Shown here in pieces: positions 9,119 to 19,184 of a stretch of 49,933 nt of DNA (the stretch's first letter is position 1; the number at the start of each line of letters is the position of its first letter). The DNA is from an uncultured Pelagibacteraceae bacterium (lineage in GTDB: Bacteria > Pseudomonadota > Alphaproteobacteria > Pelagibacterales > Pelagibacteraceae). The position numbers and the translations under genes are program-made. Where the stretch lies: the NCBI GenBank assembly GCA_902542855.1, contig CACBWE010000005.1:1-49933 (forward strand), given 5' to 3'. A model generated the notes under the pieces. That model was not told the DNA's origin and searched no databases. It saw only the letters and a program-made list of their open reading frames with translations.

Positions 9119-9215
9119 AGATTAATTTTTGCAAATTTCTTGATTTTTAGACTTGAAACCTTTACTTAGTTGTGAAAAAGTTAAGAAATTGAAATTAGCA
9201 GCAAGGAGCAATTTA

Positions 9216-9707
9216 ATGAGATTAAACAAAATTTTTAAAAACACACTTTTAGTATTAGCAGCTTGCCTAGTGCTATCTGCATGTGCAACTAAAAAAGAAG
9301 TAGCTACAGACATTCAAGGTCAAATGCAAGGTGATGTTTACACAGGAACAGACACAGTTGAATATTTAGCTGAAGGTGTTCCAGACAGAGTTTTCTTTGC
9401 AACAAATGAGTCAATATTAACAACTGCATCAAGAGAAACTTTAAGAGCCCAAGCAGCTTGGTTAAGAAAGAATCCAAACATAAATGTAGTTCTTGAAGGT
9501 CATGCTGATGAAAGAGGAACAAGAGAGTATAACTTGGCTCTTGGTGAAAGAAGAGCAAATGCAGCTAAAGACTATTTAATGACTTATGGAATATCTTCTG
9601 AAAGAATTACAGTATTAAGTTATGGTAAGGAGAGACCAGTTGACTCTGGTTCAAACCCATTAGCTTGGTCAAAAAACAGAAGATCAGTAACTGTTAAAGC
9701 AAATTAA
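9216..9707 (+). CDS. pal: Pal, peptidoglycan-associated lipoprotein
   Basis: Outer-membrane lipoprotein that binds peptidoglycan. I start it at the ATG at 9216, not the in-frame ATG at 9153, because 9216 follows AAGGAG at good spacing and gives a proper lipoprotein signal peptide (KIFKNTLLVLAACLVLSAC; lipobox LSAC with Cys about 23). The OmpA-like domain contains VLEGHADERGTREYNLALG and the NRRSV end. At 163 residues the length fits. It is followed by a strong terminator at 9721, so the tol-pal transcript probably ends mostly here. Confidence 0.95.
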   Translation: MRLNKIFKNTLLVLAACLVLSACATKKEVATDIQGQMQGDVYTGTDTVEYLAEGVPDRVFFATNESILTTASRETLRAQAAWLRKNPNINVVLEGHADERGTREYNLALGERRANAAKDYLMTYGISSERITVLSYGKERPVDSGSNPLAWSKNRRSVTVKAN

Positions 9708-9720
9708 TTATTTAAAATTT

Positions 9721-9760
9721 AAGACCCTAAATCCATTAAAGGTTTTAGGGTCTTTTTTTT
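9721..9760 (+). terminator. Rho-independent terminator after pal
   Basis: AAGACCCTAAA (9721-9731) pairs perfectly with TTTAGGGTCTT (9744-9754) over 11 bp around a 12-base loop and runs into eight T residues. It lies 14 bases after the pal stop and is the clearest intrinsic terminator in the window. It should separate highly expressed pal from cpoB, or allow partial read-through. Confidence 0.9.
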
Positions 9761-9790
9761 GCCATTTTTATAATCATAAATCTTATTTAA

Positions 9791-10798
9791 ATGATGATTG
9801 TATTTAAATTATTAATTTTAAAATTATTTTTAATCTTAAATTTGTTTTTTATTAATATTTCTTTTGCAGATAATCATAATATCTATGAAACGTTAGAAAT
9901 AATAAAAAATGATCTTAAAACACTTGAAAGAGCAGTATATTCTGGATCTATAGACGTAAAAGCAAGCACTAATGATAATTCAGTTTTAGACTTGGATCAA
10001 AATTCAGAAGATGTTTTAACTAGACATTTATTAAAATTATCAGAAGTTGAGGATCAGTTTAGAGAACTCACTAATAAATTTGAAGAAATAAATTTCAAGT
10101 TGGATAAATTATCTTCCCGTGTTTCAAAAATTCAAGCAGATAACCAAATTAGGTTTCAAGATATAGAAACCAACATTAGCGCTGGAAGTATAAGTAGCGT
10201 AGAAAATCAATTAAGTTCAAAGCCAAAAACAGATGAGCAAAAAGTTTTGCCTGGAAGTTCACAACCACAAGATTTAGGAACAATTTCATATAAGGATACT
10301 GAAACAAATGAAACTTCACAACAAATTCAATCTGTTGATACAACAGCTTCAATTGTAACAGAAACTTTTCAGTCTGAAGAAAAAATACTTCCTCAGGACT
10401 TAAATGTGGAGAAGCAATATGAATTTGCAACGAGTTTTTTAAAAGTTGGAGACTATGGCACAGCAGAAAGAGCATTTAGGGAATTTGTTTTATCTAACCC
10501 TGATCATGAGTTAGCTGGTAGCGCACAATATTGGTACGCAGAAACATTTAGAATTAGACAATTATATACAGATGCAGCTTCTGCTTATCTAGAGGGTTAC
10601 CAAAAATATCCTAAAGGAAAAAAAGCTCCAATTAATTTATTAAAACTTGGAGTATCAATGGTTCAAATAGGTGAAAAAGACCAAGGATGTAAAATGATAA
10701 ATGGTGTAGAATTACAATATCCTAATGCAAATCAGTCAGTAATACAAAAAGCAAAATATGAGTCCAAAAAATTTGAGTGCATCAAAAAAGACTCATAA
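9791..10798 (+). CDS. cpoB: CpoB (YbgF) periplasmic TPR protein
   Basis: CpoB coordinates Tol-Pal constriction with septal peptidoglycan synthesis. The 335 residues have a signal peptide (about 1-26, ending ISFA), a predicted coiled coil at about 75-115, a Ser/Gln/Thr-rich linker, and C-terminal tetratricopeptide repeats (YEFATSFLKVGDYGTAERAF, then AQYWYAETFRIRQLYTDAASAYLEGYQKYP). Position directly after pal is the conserved cpoB position. The start may be either of two adjacent ATGs. Its 3' end overlaps tilS by 41 nt. Confidence 0.88.
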   Translation: MMIVFKLLILKLFLILNLFFINISFADNHNIYETLEIIKNDLKTLERAVYSGSIDVKASTNDNSVLDLDQNSEDVLTRHLLKLSEVEDQFRELTNKFEEINFKLDKLSSRVSKIQADNQIRFQDIETNISAGSISSVENQLSSKPKTDEQKVLPGSSQPQDLGTISYKDTETNETSQQIQSVDTTASIVTETFQSEEKILPQDLNVEKQYEFATSFLKVGDYGTAERAFREFVLSNPDHELAGSAQYWYAETFRIRQLYTDAASAYLEGYQKYPKGKKAPINLLKLGVSMVQIGEKDQGCKMINGVELQYPNANQSVIQKAKYESKKFECIKKDS

Positions 10799-11786
10799 GT
10801 TTTTATTAAATCAATTAAAAGATAAACAAACTTCTAAAATTTATAAAAAATTTGAAAAAAATCTTAGATTAAAAGAGGATTTTATAGTTGCAGTTTCTGG
10901 TGGGCCAGACAGTCTAGCATTATGTTTTTTATCAAAAATTTATTCGATTAAAAAACATCTAAAAGTAAAATTTTTTCACGTTGATCATAAACTTAGGAAT
11001 AATTCAACAAAAGAGGCAAAATTTGTAAAATTGCTTTTAAAAAAATTATCTACCAATCTTGAGATTTTAACTTGGGTTGGAAAAAAACCAAAAAGCAACA
11101 TCCAATCTATTGCAAGAGATAAAAGATATTCACTGATGATAAACAAGGCAAAAAAACTAAAAATAAATAATATTTTATTAGGTCATCATAAGGATGATTT
11201 AATAGAGAATTTTTTTATTAGAATTTTAAGAGGCAGTGGTTTAAATGGTATGGTGTCATTTGATCAAAGAACCAACTTACAAAATATAAATTTGATAAGA
11301 CCTTTATTAAATTTTTCTAAAGAAAATTTAGAACATATTACCAAAAAAGTTTTTAATAATTATGTTGACGATCCCTCAAATAAAAATGATGATTTTAAAA
11401 GAGTAAAAATTAGAAATTTTTTAAAAAATTTGGAATTAGAGGGATTGGATAATGAAAAATTTAATCTAACGATTAAAAATTTAAGATTTGCTAATGAGTC
11501 AATTAAATTCTTTGTAGAAAAAAATTTAAAAGATAATTCAACAATTTCAAATATAAATAAGTTTGTTATTTTGAATAAAAAATTTTTTCTTCAACCAGAA
11601 GAAGTAGTTTTTAGGTCTTTAACAGAAGTATTAAAAAGTGTTGGTAAAAAATACTATCCAGTAAGAGGAAAAAAAATTGATAACCTAATTTATCGAATTA
11701 AAAATGATAACTCATTCATGACCACTTTAGGAAACTGTGTAATAAAGAAGTTAAATAGCTCAGTTATAGTATCAAAAGAGCGTTAA
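10758..11786 (+). CDS. tilS: tRNA(Ile)-lysidine synthase
   Basis: Modifies C34 of the CAU-anticodon tRNA-Ile to lysidine so that it reads AUA; essential in most bacteria. The PP-loop ATPase motif SGGPDS is at about 47-52, followed by FFHVDHKLRNNS and LLGHHKDDLIENF. Length 342 fits short alphaproteobacterial TilS. The chosen ATG overlaps cpoB by 41 nt; a TTG at 10773 is an alternative but would still overlap. AUA codons are expected to be frequent in so AT-rich a genome. Confidence 0.93.
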   Translation: MSPKNLSASKKTHKFLLNQLKDKQTSKIYKKFEKNLRLKEDFIVAVSGGPDSLALCFLSKIYSIKKHLKVKFFHVDHKLRNNSTKEAKFVKLLLKKLSTNLEILTWVGKKPKSNIQSIARDKRYSLMINKAKKLKINNILLGHHKDDLIENFFIRILRGSGLNGMVSFDQRTNLQNINLIRPLLNFSKENLEHITKKVFNNYVDDPSNKNDDFKRVKIRNFLKNLELEGLDNEKFNLTIKNLRFANESIKFFVEKNLKDNSTISNINKFVILNKKFFLQPEEVVFRSLTEVLKSVGKKYYPVRGKKIDNLIYRIKNDNSFMTTLGNCVIKKLNSSVIVSKER

Positions 11787-11814
11787 AGTTGGTAAAATAA
11801 CTGATATTTTGTCA

Positions 11815-11842
11815 CTTGTTAATTTAATAATAATTCTTATTT
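11815..11842 (+). promoter_or_regulatory. Candidate RpoH-type promoter for ftsH
   Basis: CTTG (11815-11818), exactly 17 bases, then CTTATTT (11836-11842) matches the alphaproteobacterial heat-shock consensus CTTG-N17/18-CYTATNT, as I recall it from published work. The box ends seven bases before the ftsH ATG at 11850, so the transcript would have almost no leader. It is a poor fit to a standard housekeeping promoter (15-base spacing at best). It is a pattern match only. Confidence 0.45.
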
Positions 11843-11849
11843 TAAACCC

Positions 11850-13757
11850 ATGAATTTAAAAAATCTTGCAATGTGGGGAATTATAGTTTTTTTAACTATA
11901 GGTCTTTATAACATGTTTAAAAATCCACAGTCTAATGTTAGAGGTGGGAATCAAATAATATTTTCAGATTTTTTAAATTCAGTTGAAGACGGTGAAGTTC
12001 TAAAAGTTGAGATACAGGGTAATAATATCAAAGGTACTTATTCAAATGGAAATTCTTTTTCAACCTATGCTCCTAATGATCCAAATCTAATAGAAAAATT
12101 ATCAGAGAAAGGCGTGAGTATTTCAGCAGCACCCTTAGAAGAAAAAATGCCTTCGTTGTTTGGCGTACTTTTATCATGGTTTCCTATGTTACTGCTTATT
12201 GCAGTATGGATTTTCTTTATGAGACAAATGCAAGGTGGCAAAGGTGGGGCAATGGGATTTGGAAAATCAAAAGCTAAAATGATGAATGAATTAAAAGGGA
12301 AAGTTACTTTTAATGATGTTGCTGGTGTAGAAGAAGCTAAAGAAGAAGTAGAAGAAATGGTAGAATTCTTAAAAGACCCAAAAAAATTTAGTAGATTGGG
12401 TGGTAAAATTCCAAGAGGAGCTTTGCTTGTTGGCCCCCCAGGAACTGGTAAAACTTTATTAGCTAGAGCTATTGCAGGTGAAGCAGGAGTTCCGTTTTTC
12501 ACCATTTCAGGTTCAGATTTTGTAGAGATGTTTGTTGGAGTAGGAGCATCCAGAGTAAGAGATATGTTCGAACAGGGTAAAAAAAATTCTCCATGTATTA
12601 TTTTTATAGATGAGATAGATGCTGTTGGAAGAAGTAGAGGGGCAGGTCTAGGGGGTGGAAATGATGAGAGAGAACAAACCTTAAACCAGTTGTTAGTTGA
12701 AATGGATGGTTTTGATACAAATGAAGGTGTCATAATTATAGCTGCAACAAACAGACCAGATGTGCTCGATCCAGCTTTATTAAGACCAGGAAGATTTGAT
12801 AGACAGGTAGTAGTTTCAAACCCAGATATTATTGGAAGAGAAAAAATTTTAAAAGTTCATGTAAAAAAAATAAAAATGGCGCCAGATGTTAATTTAAGAA
12901 CAATTGCAAGAGGCACGCCAGGGTTTTCAGGGGCTGATCTTGCAAATATAGTTAATGAAGCAGCTTTGTTGGCAGCGAGAAAAAATAAAAGGATAGTCAC
13001 ATTAATAGAATTTGAGGAAGCAAAAGATAAAGTTATGATGGGTGCTGAAAGACGTTCAATGGTAATGACAGAAGATGAGAAAAAACTAACTGCATATCAT
13101 GAAGGTGGACATGCACTAGTGTCGTTTAATATGCCAAGTTATGATCCAATTCATAAAGCTACTATTATACCAAGAGGAAGAGCTCTTGGAATGGTAATGA
13201 ACTTACCTGAAAGAGACAAACATGGTTACTCAATAAAATATCTTAAAGCGAGACTAGCTGTTTGTTTTGGAGGAAGAGTGGCTGAAGAATTAATCTTTGG
13301 AAAGGATAATATATCTACAGGAGCAGGTGGAGGAAATGGGTCTGATATTAACCAAGCTACACAGTTAGCAAGAGCAATGGTAACAAAATATGGAATGAGT
13401 GAAGAAATGGGTCCAGTTGAGTATGGGGAAAACCAAGAGGAAGTTTTTTTGGGAAGATCAGTTACTCAAACTCAATCAGTATCAGAGGAAGTTGCTCAGA
13501 AAATTGATAAAGAAATAAGAAAGCTTGTAGATGAAGGATATAATCAAGCTAAGAAAATTTTAACAGAAAAAATAGATGATCTACATAAAATTGCCAAAGC
13601 TCTAATAACTTATGAGACTTTAACTGGTGAAGAAATAGAGAATATAATTAATAAAAATTTATATCCTAAAGATAAAATTTTAGACAATCCAGAATCAAAA
13701 GATGAACAAGACTCAGCTTTAGGCGCGATGGGTTTGAAACCAAAAATTGTTCATTAA
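11850..13757 (+). CDS. ftsH: FtsH, membrane ATP-dependent zinc metalloprotease
   Basis: Hexameric inner-membrane AAA+ protease that degrades unassembled membrane proteins and, in E. coli, RpoH. Two membrane segments (about 8-22 and 104-124) flank a periplasmic domain. Walker A GPPGTGKT is at 195-202, Walker [10 protein letters not shown] near 250-258, [21 protein letters not shown] at 301-318, and the zinc site HEGGH at 417-421. The 635-residue length is standard. Its regulators HflK/HflC and RpoH are encoded elsewhere in this window. A tilS-ftsH order is widely conserved. Confidence 0.97.
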   Translation: MNLKNLAMWGIIVFLTIGLYNMFKNPQSNVRGGNQIIFSDFLNSVEDGEVLKVEIQGNNIKGTYSNGNSFSTYAPNDPNLIEKLSEKGVSISAAPLEEKMPSLFGVLLSWFPMLLLIAVWIFFMRQMQGGKGGAMGFGKSKAKMMNELKGKVTFNDVAGVEEAKEEVEEMVEFLKDPKKFSRLGGKIPRGALLVGPPGTGKTLLARAIAGEAGVPFFTISGSDFVEMFVGVGASRVRDMFEQGKKNSPCIIFIDEIDAVGRSRGAGLGGGNDEREQTLNQLLVEMDGFDTNEGVIIIAATNRPDVLDPALLRPGRFDRQVVVSNPDIIGREKILKVHVKKIKMAPDVNLRTIARGTPGFSGADLANIVNEAALLAARKNKRIVTLIEFEEAKDKVMMGAERRSMVMTEDEKKLTAYHEGGHALVSFNMPSYDPIHKATIIPRGRALGMVMNLPERDKHGYSIKYLKARLAVCFGGRVAEELIFGKDNISTGAGGGNGSDINQATQLARAMVTKYGMSEEMGPVEYGENQEEVFLGRSVTQTQSVSEEVAQKIDKEIRKLVDEGYNQAKKILTEKIDDLHKIAKALITYETLTGEEIENIINKNLYPKDKILDNPESKDEQDSALGAMGLKPKIVH

Positions 13758-13763
13758 TACATA

Positions 13764-14816
13764 ATGCCAAGATATTACACAAGAGCGTGTAATTTCTATT
13801 TTGGCAAACAATCAAAAATTTTAGTAAATAAAAGAAAATCCATCCCTTTACATCAGATTAAAGAAATATCTTTTGACCATGTTGAGATAATTACAAGAAA
13901 AACAATTAGAAAAATTTCAATAAATAAAGTCAGAAATTTACCAAAAAAACTAAAAGCAAAAATAAATTCAGATTTAAAAAAAATTAGGTCAAAAAAATCA
14001 AATTTTTCAAATTTAAATTTTAAAAAAATTCCAAACATATTGGGTGTTTTAAATCTAACTCCTGATAGTTTTTCTGATGGAGGGAAATTTAACAAAAAAA
14101 ATAAAGGCGTCAGTCATGCTATTTATTTATATAAAACTGGCGCTTCGTTAGTAGATGTTGGTGGAGAGTCTACAAGACCAGGATCAAAGGAAGTAAATGA
14201 AAATCGAGAGTGGTATAGAATTAATAAGACATTAAAATCAATTGTAAAAAAAATACCAATATCTTTAGACACAAGAAAATCTGCAATCATGGAAAATGGT
14301 ATTAGTATGGGGGTTAAACTTATTAATGATGTTTCGGGATTAAGCCATGATCCTAAAACAATAAATGTTTTAAAAAAGTATAAAATTCCATTTGTAATAC
14401 AGCATTCGGTTGGGACACCAGAAAATATGCAAAATAATCCAATATATAAAAATGAATTGTTAGATATATATGATTATTTTGAAAATAAGATTAAGTTAAT
14501 AAGGTCTAAAGGTATTAAACACAATAATATAATTTTAGATCCTGGAATTGGATTTGGAAAAAATTTGAAACATAATATGAATCTTATAAGAGGCGTTTCT
14601 ATTTTTCATTCATTAGGTTTTCCTATACTAGTAGGAAATTCAAGAAAAAGATTTATTAAAGATATATCAAAAAAAAATGATAGCAAAACAAGGATTGGCG
14701 GAACTATGGCTTCTTCAATTTATTTAATGATGCAAGGAATTCAGATTTTAAGAATTCATGATGTTAATGAAGTTATACAAGGTATTAAAGTTTTTAATCA
14801 GATAATCAAAAATTAA
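13764..14816 (+). CDS. folP: Dihydropteroate synthase with N-terminal extension
   Basis: Condenses p-aminobenzoate with a pterin diphosphate in folate synthesis. The catalytic barrel starts near residue 90 with ILGVLNLTPDSFSDGG and shows GASLVDVGGESTRPGS, LINDVSGL and ILDPGIGFGK, the pterin and phosphate loops. The first roughly 88 residues are a basic extension absent from E. coli FolP. Because the ATG at 13764 follows the ftsH stop by six bases and no other start is obvious, I keep it. It overlaps the glmM ATG by one base. Confidence 0.94.
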   Translation: MPRYYTRACNFYFGKQSKILVNKRKSIPLHQIKEISFDHVEIITRKTIRKISINKVRNLPKKLKAKINSDLKKIRSKKSNFSNLNFKKIPNILGVLNLTPDSFSDGGKFNKKNKGVSHAIYLYKTGASLVDVGGESTRPGSKEVNENREWYRINKTLKSIVKKIPISLDTRKSAIMENGISMGVKLINDVSGLSHDPKTINVLKKYKIPFVIQHSVGTPENMQNNPIYKNELLDIYDYFENKIKLIRSKGIKHNNIILDPGIGFGKNLKHNMNLIRGVSIFHSLGFPILVGNSRKRFIKDISKKNDSKTRIGGTMASSIYLMMQGIQILRIHDVNEVIQGIKVFNQIIKN

Positions 14817-16147
14817 TGGCAAAAAAATATTTTGGAACAGATGGAATAAGAGGTGCAGTTAATAGCAAACATATAAATGGAGATATGTTTTTTAAATTTG
14901 GACTCGCTAGTGGAACATACTTTAAATCTCAAAAAAAAAGAAAACAATCAGCAATAATTGCAAAAGATACGAGATTGTCTGGATATACACTTGAACCAGC
15001 TCTTGTCTCAGGTCTGGCTTCTGCTGGTATGCATGTTTATACCTTAGGACCCTTGCCAACTAATGGATTGGCTATGTTAACAAAAGAGATGAAGGCTAAT
15101 ATGGGTATAATGATTACCGCCTCTCATAATCCACATTTTGATAACGGTTTAAAATTGTTTGGTCCTGATGGAATGAAATTATCAGATAAAATAGAAAAAA
15201 AAATTGAAAGTCTCATAGATAAGAAAATCTCAAAAAATCTCTCACATTCTGAAAAATTAGGAAGAGTTAAAAGATTGGAAACAGGAACCAAAAATTATAT
15301 TAAAATATTAAAGAAAAATTTCACTAAAGAGTTCAATTTAAGAGGACTAAGAATAGTAATCGACTGTGCAAACGGCGCTGGTTATAAGGCAGGTCCTGAA
15401 TTATTGAAATCATTAGGAGCTAAAGTGATAGCAATAGGTATTAAACCAAATGGTTTAAATATTAATAAAAAATGTGGATCAACTTTTCCAAGAAACATTA
15501 GGTCTGCAGTAAAAAAATATAAAGCTCATATCGGAATATCTTTAGACGGTGATGCTGACAGAATTATTATGTGTGATGAGAAAAGCAATATTATAGATGG
15601 AGATCAAATTATAGCTGCTTTAGCAACAAGATGGAAGAATAAAAAAATGTTAAAAGGAGGAGTTGTTGGAACATTAATGTCAAATTATGGTTTAGAAAAA
15701 TATTTTAAATCAATAGGAATAAAATTTTTAAGGGCAAATGTTGGAGATAGGTATGTTAAAGAAAAAATGCAAAAATATAATTTTAATTTAGGTGGTGAAC
15801 AATCAGGACATATTATTTTAGGTAAATTTGCAACTACAGGAGACGGTTTATTAGTAGCTTTAGAAGCTCTTTTTGCTTTAAGAAAAGGAAAAAAGGCAAG
15901 TGAATTTTTTGAACAATTTAAGAAAACTCCTCAGCTCTTAAAAAATATCGAAGTAAAAGATAAAAATATTATTAACAAACCAGAGATAAAAAAAATTATA
16001 AAAAATGCAGATAAATTGATTAAAGGTAAAGGAAGAATTTTAGTTAGAAAATCAGGAACAGAGTCTAAAATAAGAGTAATGGGAGAAAGTGAAAATAAAA
16101 TTCTTCTACATAAATGTGTGAACATGATAGCGAAAAACATTAAATAA
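14816..16147 (+). CDS. glmM: Phosphoglucosamine mutase
   Basis: Converts glucosamine-6-phosphate to glucosamine-1-phosphate for UDP-GlcNAc, feeding peptidoglycan and lipid A. The phosphoserine loop TASHNPHFDNG (Ser about 103), the metal loop SLDGDADRI near 242-250, the sugar loop GGEQSGHI and the C-terminal phosphate site RKSGTESKIRVM are all present. Its 443 residues match the family. The start FGTDGIRGAVN is characteristic of GlmM rather than phosphomannomutase. It follows folP with a one-base overlap, the usual ftsH-folP-glmM order. Confidence 0.96.
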   Translation: MAKKYFGTDGIRGAVNSKHINGDMFFKFGLASGTYFKSQKKRKQSAIIAKDTRLSGYTLEPALVSGLASAGMHVYTLGPLPTNGLAMLTKEMKANMGIMITASHNPHFDNGLKLFGPDGMKLSDKIEKKIESLIDKKISKNLSHSEKLGRVKRLETGTKNYIKILKKNFTKEFNLRGLRIVIDCANGAGYKAGPELLKSLGAKVIAIGIKPNGLNINKKCGSTFPRNIRSAVKKYKAHIGISLDGDADRIIMCDEKSNIIDGDQIIAALATRWKNKKMLKGGVVGTLMSNYGLEKYFKSIGIKFLRANVGDRYVKEKMQKYNFNLGGEQSGHIILGKFATTGDGLLVALEALFALRKGKKASEFFEQFKKTPQLLKNIEVKDKNIINKPEIKKIIKNADKLIKGKGRILVRKSGTESKIRVMGESENKILLHKCVNMIAKNIK

Positions 16148-16148
16148 A

Positions 16149-16961
16149 TTGAAACCTAATTCTAAAATTTTAATAATTGCAGGATCTGACTCATCTGGTG
16201 GAGCAGGTATTCAGGCTGATATAAAAACTATCACTGCTCTTGGTTCTTATGCAATGACAGCAATTACAGCAGTTACATCACAAAATACTACAGGTGTAAA
16301 ATCAATTGTTGGGATTAATCCAAAAGAAATTTTTAATCAAATTATTTATAGTTGTAAAGATATAAGACCTGATGCAATAAAAATTGGTATGCTGCACTCT
16401 TCAGAGGTTATTAGAATGGTGCTAAAAGCTTTGGATATAATTAAAGTTAAAAAAATTGTATTAGACCCAGTAATGGTTGCTAAAGGAGGGGCTAAACTGA
16501 CAGATAGTAAAACTATTCAATTTTTAAAATTTAAACTAATAAAAAAAGTGTCACTTATTACTCCTAATATTCCTGAGGCAGAAATTTTAACTAAAACAAA
16601 AATTGTAACAAAAGAGGATATGATTCTTGCCGCTAATAAACTTATAGGTTTAGGAGCTAAAAATGTACTTATAAAAGGTGGTCATTTAAAACATAAAAAT
16701 GTATTAGATATTTTAATAAACACAAAAGATCTAAAGATCTTCAAAAGCCAGCGTCACAAAACAAAGAATACTCATGGCACAGGTTGTACTTTATCTAGCT
16801 CAGTTACAACTTTTTTATCATGTGGAAAAACAGTAAAGAAATCTTGTGAGCTTGGAATTAAGTATGTAAATTCTGCAATAAAGTCAAACCCTAAATATGG
16901 AAAAGGTCATGGCCCAATTAACCATCTCACTTCGTTTAAAGTAAACAGAAAATTTAAATAA
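16149..16961 (+). CDS. thiD: Hydroxymethylpyrimidine (phosphate) kinase
   Basis: Phosphorylates HMP and HMP-phosphate to HMP-PP for thiamine synthesis. The N-terminal [18 protein letters not shown] and the C-terminal [21 protein letters not shown] (anion hole and catalytic Asp/Cys region of the ribokinase family) identify it. Translation starts at a TTG one base after the glmM stop; its last base is the A of the purA ATG. SAR11 cells are known to require an exogenous HMP-type pyrimidine, so keeping thiD without thiC would be expected; thiC is not in this window. Confidence 0.93.
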   Translation: MKPNSKILIIAGSDSSGGAGIQADIKTITALGSYAMTAITAVTSQNTTGVKSIVGINPKEIFNQIIYSCKDIRPDAIKIGMLHSSEVIRMVLKALDIIKVKKIVLDPVMVAKGGAKLTDSKTIQFLKFKLIKKVSLITPNIPEAEILTKTKIVTKEDMILAANKLIGLGAKNVLIKGGHLKHKNVLDILINTKDLKIFKSQRHKTKNTHGTGCTLSSSVTTFLSCGKTVKKSCELGIKYVNSAIKSNPKYGKGHGPINHLTSFKVNRKFK

Positions 16962-18253
16962 TGAAAAATATAGTAGTTGTTGGATCTCAATGGGGTGATG
17001 AAGGCAAAGGAAAAATTGTTGATTGGTTATCTGAACAGGCTGATGTGGTAATAAGATTTCAAGGAGGTCACAATGCTGGCCATACTTTAGTGATTGATGG
17101 TGTTACATATAAATTGAGACTGCTGCCATCTGGAATAGTTAGAAAAGGTAAAATATCAATTATTGGCAATGGAGTTGTTGTAAATCCATGGGCTTTATTA
17201 GAGGAAATAGAAGAAATAAAATCTAAAGGCGTAGAAGTAAATGTAAATAATTTTATTATTTCGGAATCTGCAAATTTAATTTTGCCTTTTCATGGAGAAA
17301 TGGATGAGATTAGAGAGGATGCAGCAGGAAAAAGCAAAATAGGAACTACAAGACGTGGAATTGGACCAGCATATGAAGATAAAGTTGGAAGAAGATCTAT
17401 AAGAGTTATGGATCTAAGATCTGAAAAAAATTTAGATCAAAGACTCGATTCTGTATTAGTTCATCATAATGCAATTAGAAAAGGCCTAAGAAAAAAAATT
17501 TTTGAAAAAGATCAGCTTAAATCTGATTTGCTAAAAATAGCACCCAAAATACTAGAATTCTCTCAGCCAGTTTGGCTAAAGATTGATCAATTTAAAAAAC
17601 AAAAAAAGAAAATTTTATTCGAAGGCGCCCAAGGTATTTTGCTTGATGTAGATCATGGTACCTATCCTTTTGTAACCTCATCTAATACTGTTGCTTCAAG
17701 CGCAGCAACAGGAACTGGTTGTGGCCCTAATTCGATAAATTATGTTCTTGGCATTACGAAAGCTTATACAACAAGAGTTGGAGAGGGACCTTTCCCTACA
17801 GAGTTAATAGATGATATCGGTGAACTTTTAGGAACACGCGGGAAGGAATTTGGAACTGTCACAAGTAGAAAAAGAAGATGTGGATGGTTCGATGGTGTTC
17901 TAGTAAGGCAAACCATTAAAATCTCAGGGATTGATGGTATTGCTTTAACAAAATTAGATGTACTAGATGAATTAGATGAAATAAAAATGTGTGTTGCTTA
18001 TGATCTCGATGGCAAAAGATTAGAGTATTTACCTGCCGCTGTAGAAGATCAGATAAAAATAAAGCCAATTTATGAAACTTTCCCAGGTTGGAAAGTTTCT
18101 ACAAGTGGAGTCAAAAATATGGACTTATTACCTGATAATGCAAAAAAATATATTTTTGCTATTGAAGATTTTATTGGTGCAAAAGTATCAAGTATCTCAA
18201 CTAGTCCAGAAAGAGATGATACTATTTTAATTGAAAACCCTTTTGAGGTTTAA
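16961..18253 (+). CDS. purA: Adenylosuccinate synthetase
   Basis: Uses GTP to join IMP and aspartate, the first committed step to [14 protein letters not shown] (about 8-18), the IMP-binding GHNAGHT (about 38-44), [18 protein letters not shown] and the GTP-specificity region KLDVLDEL are visible. The 430-residue length is standard. It overlaps the thiD stop by one base and ends tail-to-tail with rpoH, their stop codons overlapping by four bases. There is no terminator between them, so the two transcripts must be mutually antisense at their ends. Confidence 0.97.
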   Translation: MKNIVVVGSQWGDEGKGKIVDWLSEQADVVIRFQGGHNAGHTLVIDGVTYKLRLLPSGIVRKGKISIIGNGVVVNPWALLEEIEEIKSKGVEVNVNNFIISESANLILPFHGEMDEIREDAAGKSKIGTTRRGIGPAYEDKVGRRSIRVMDLRSEKNLDQRLDSVLVHHNAIRKGLRKKIFEKDQLKSDLLKIAPKILEFSQPVWLKIDQFKKQKKKILFEGAQGILLDVDHGTYPFVTSSNTVASSAATGTGCGPNSINYVLGITKAYTTRVGEGPFPTELIDDIGELLGTRGKEFGTVTSRKRRCGWFDGVLVRQTIKISGIDGIALTKLDVLDELDEIKMCVAYDLDGKRLEYLPAAVEDQIKIKPIYETFPGWKVSTSGVKNMDLLPDNAKKYIFAIEDFIGAKVSSISTSPERDDTILIENPFEV

Positions 18254-19143
18254 TTTGCAGGTAAAAGATTTTTTGATTTAGCTAATAGAAGCATATGCTT
18301 TTGCAGTTTTTCAAATGCTTTATTTTCTATTTGTCTAACTCTCTCTCTGCTAATTTTATATTTTTTACTTAAATCTTCTAGTGTAATTGGGTCATCATTT
18401 AGTCTTCTTGAGTATAAAATTTCTCTTTCTCTGTCGTTAAGAACTTTAATAGAGTCTTTTAATAAATCTTTTCTTTGCTCCATTTCCTCGTTGTGAGCAA
18501 ATTTTAAGTCATGATCAAGTTCTTTATCAACTAACCAGTCTTGCCATTCATCTCCATCTTCCCCAACTTGAGCATTTAGTGAGAACTCCTTTCCAGAAAG
18601 TCTTCTGTTCATTGAAACTACTTCTTCTTTACTTACATCAAGCTTATTAGCTATATGATCAACGTGTTCATCTCTTAAGTCTCCTTCAGTTTCAGGAGAA
18701 ATTTGATTTTTAATTTTCTTTAAATTAAAAAATAATTTTTTTTGAGCAGTAGTAGTTCCAATTTTTACTAGGCTCCAAGATCTTAAAATATATTCTTGAA
18801 TAGAAGCCTTAATCCACCACATAGCATAAGTTGCTAATCTAAAACCTTTTTCTGGTTCAAATTTCTTAACAGCTTGCATAAGACCTACATTTCCCTCTGA
18901 AATCATTTCATTAATAGGCAAACCATATCCCTTATAACCCATGGCAATCTTTGCAACTAATCTTAAGTGACTAGTGACTAATTTTTCTGCAGCTTTAATA
19001 TTACCAGTTGTTTTCCAATTTTTTGCTAGCATATATTCCTCTTCTGCAGCTAACATCGGAAATTTTTTGATCTGCTCTAAATAGCTAGATAGACCACCTT
19101 CATTAGAAAGGGTTGGCAGATTGTTACTCATTGTTGTACTCAT
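18250..19143 (-). CDS. rpoH: Heat-shock sigma factor RpoH (sigma-32)
   Basis: Alternative sigma factor for heat-shock promoters. The 297 residues contain region 2 with [39 protein letters not shown] and the RpoH-typical [27 protein letters not shown], and a C-terminal region 4 helix-turn-helix ([26 protein letters not shown]). The short length and absence of region 1.1 exclude RpoD. It starts 41 bp beyond the end of rluD, enough for its own promoter. Confidence 0.94.
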   Translation of the reverse strand: MSTTMSNNLPTLSNEGGLSSYLEQIKKFPMLAAEEEYMLAKNWKTTGNIKAAEKLVTSHLRLVAKIAMGYKGYGLPINEMISEGNVGLMQAVKKFEPEKGFRLATYAMWWIKASIQEYILRSWSLVKIGTTTAQKKLFFNLKKIKNQISPETEGDLRDEHVDHIANKLDVSKEEVVSMNRRLSGKEFSLNAQVGEDGDEWQDWLVDKELDHDLKFAHNEEMEQRKDLLKDSIKVLNDREREILYSRRLNDDPITLEDLSKKYKISRERVRQIENKAFEKLQKHMLLLAKSKNLLPAN

Positions 19144-19162
19144 AGCAGTGTTTATTTAATTA

Positions 19163-19168
19163 ATTATA
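19163..19168 (-). promoter_or_regulatory. Candidate -10 box for rpoH
   Basis: The minus strand carries a perfect TATAAT between the rluD stop and the rpoH ATG, giving an expected leader of about 10-15 bases. No good -35 is visible because it would fall at the end of rluD. The box is suggestive only in such AT-rich DNA. Confidence 0.35.
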
Positions 19169-19184
19169 GCTAATTTTCAATAAT

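Noticed and set aside
12065-12733. 222-residue open frame on the minus strand opposite ftsH
   Set aside because: It lies wholly inside ftsH, is Ser/Pro-rich with no recognisable domain, and is explained by the codon bias of the sense strand.
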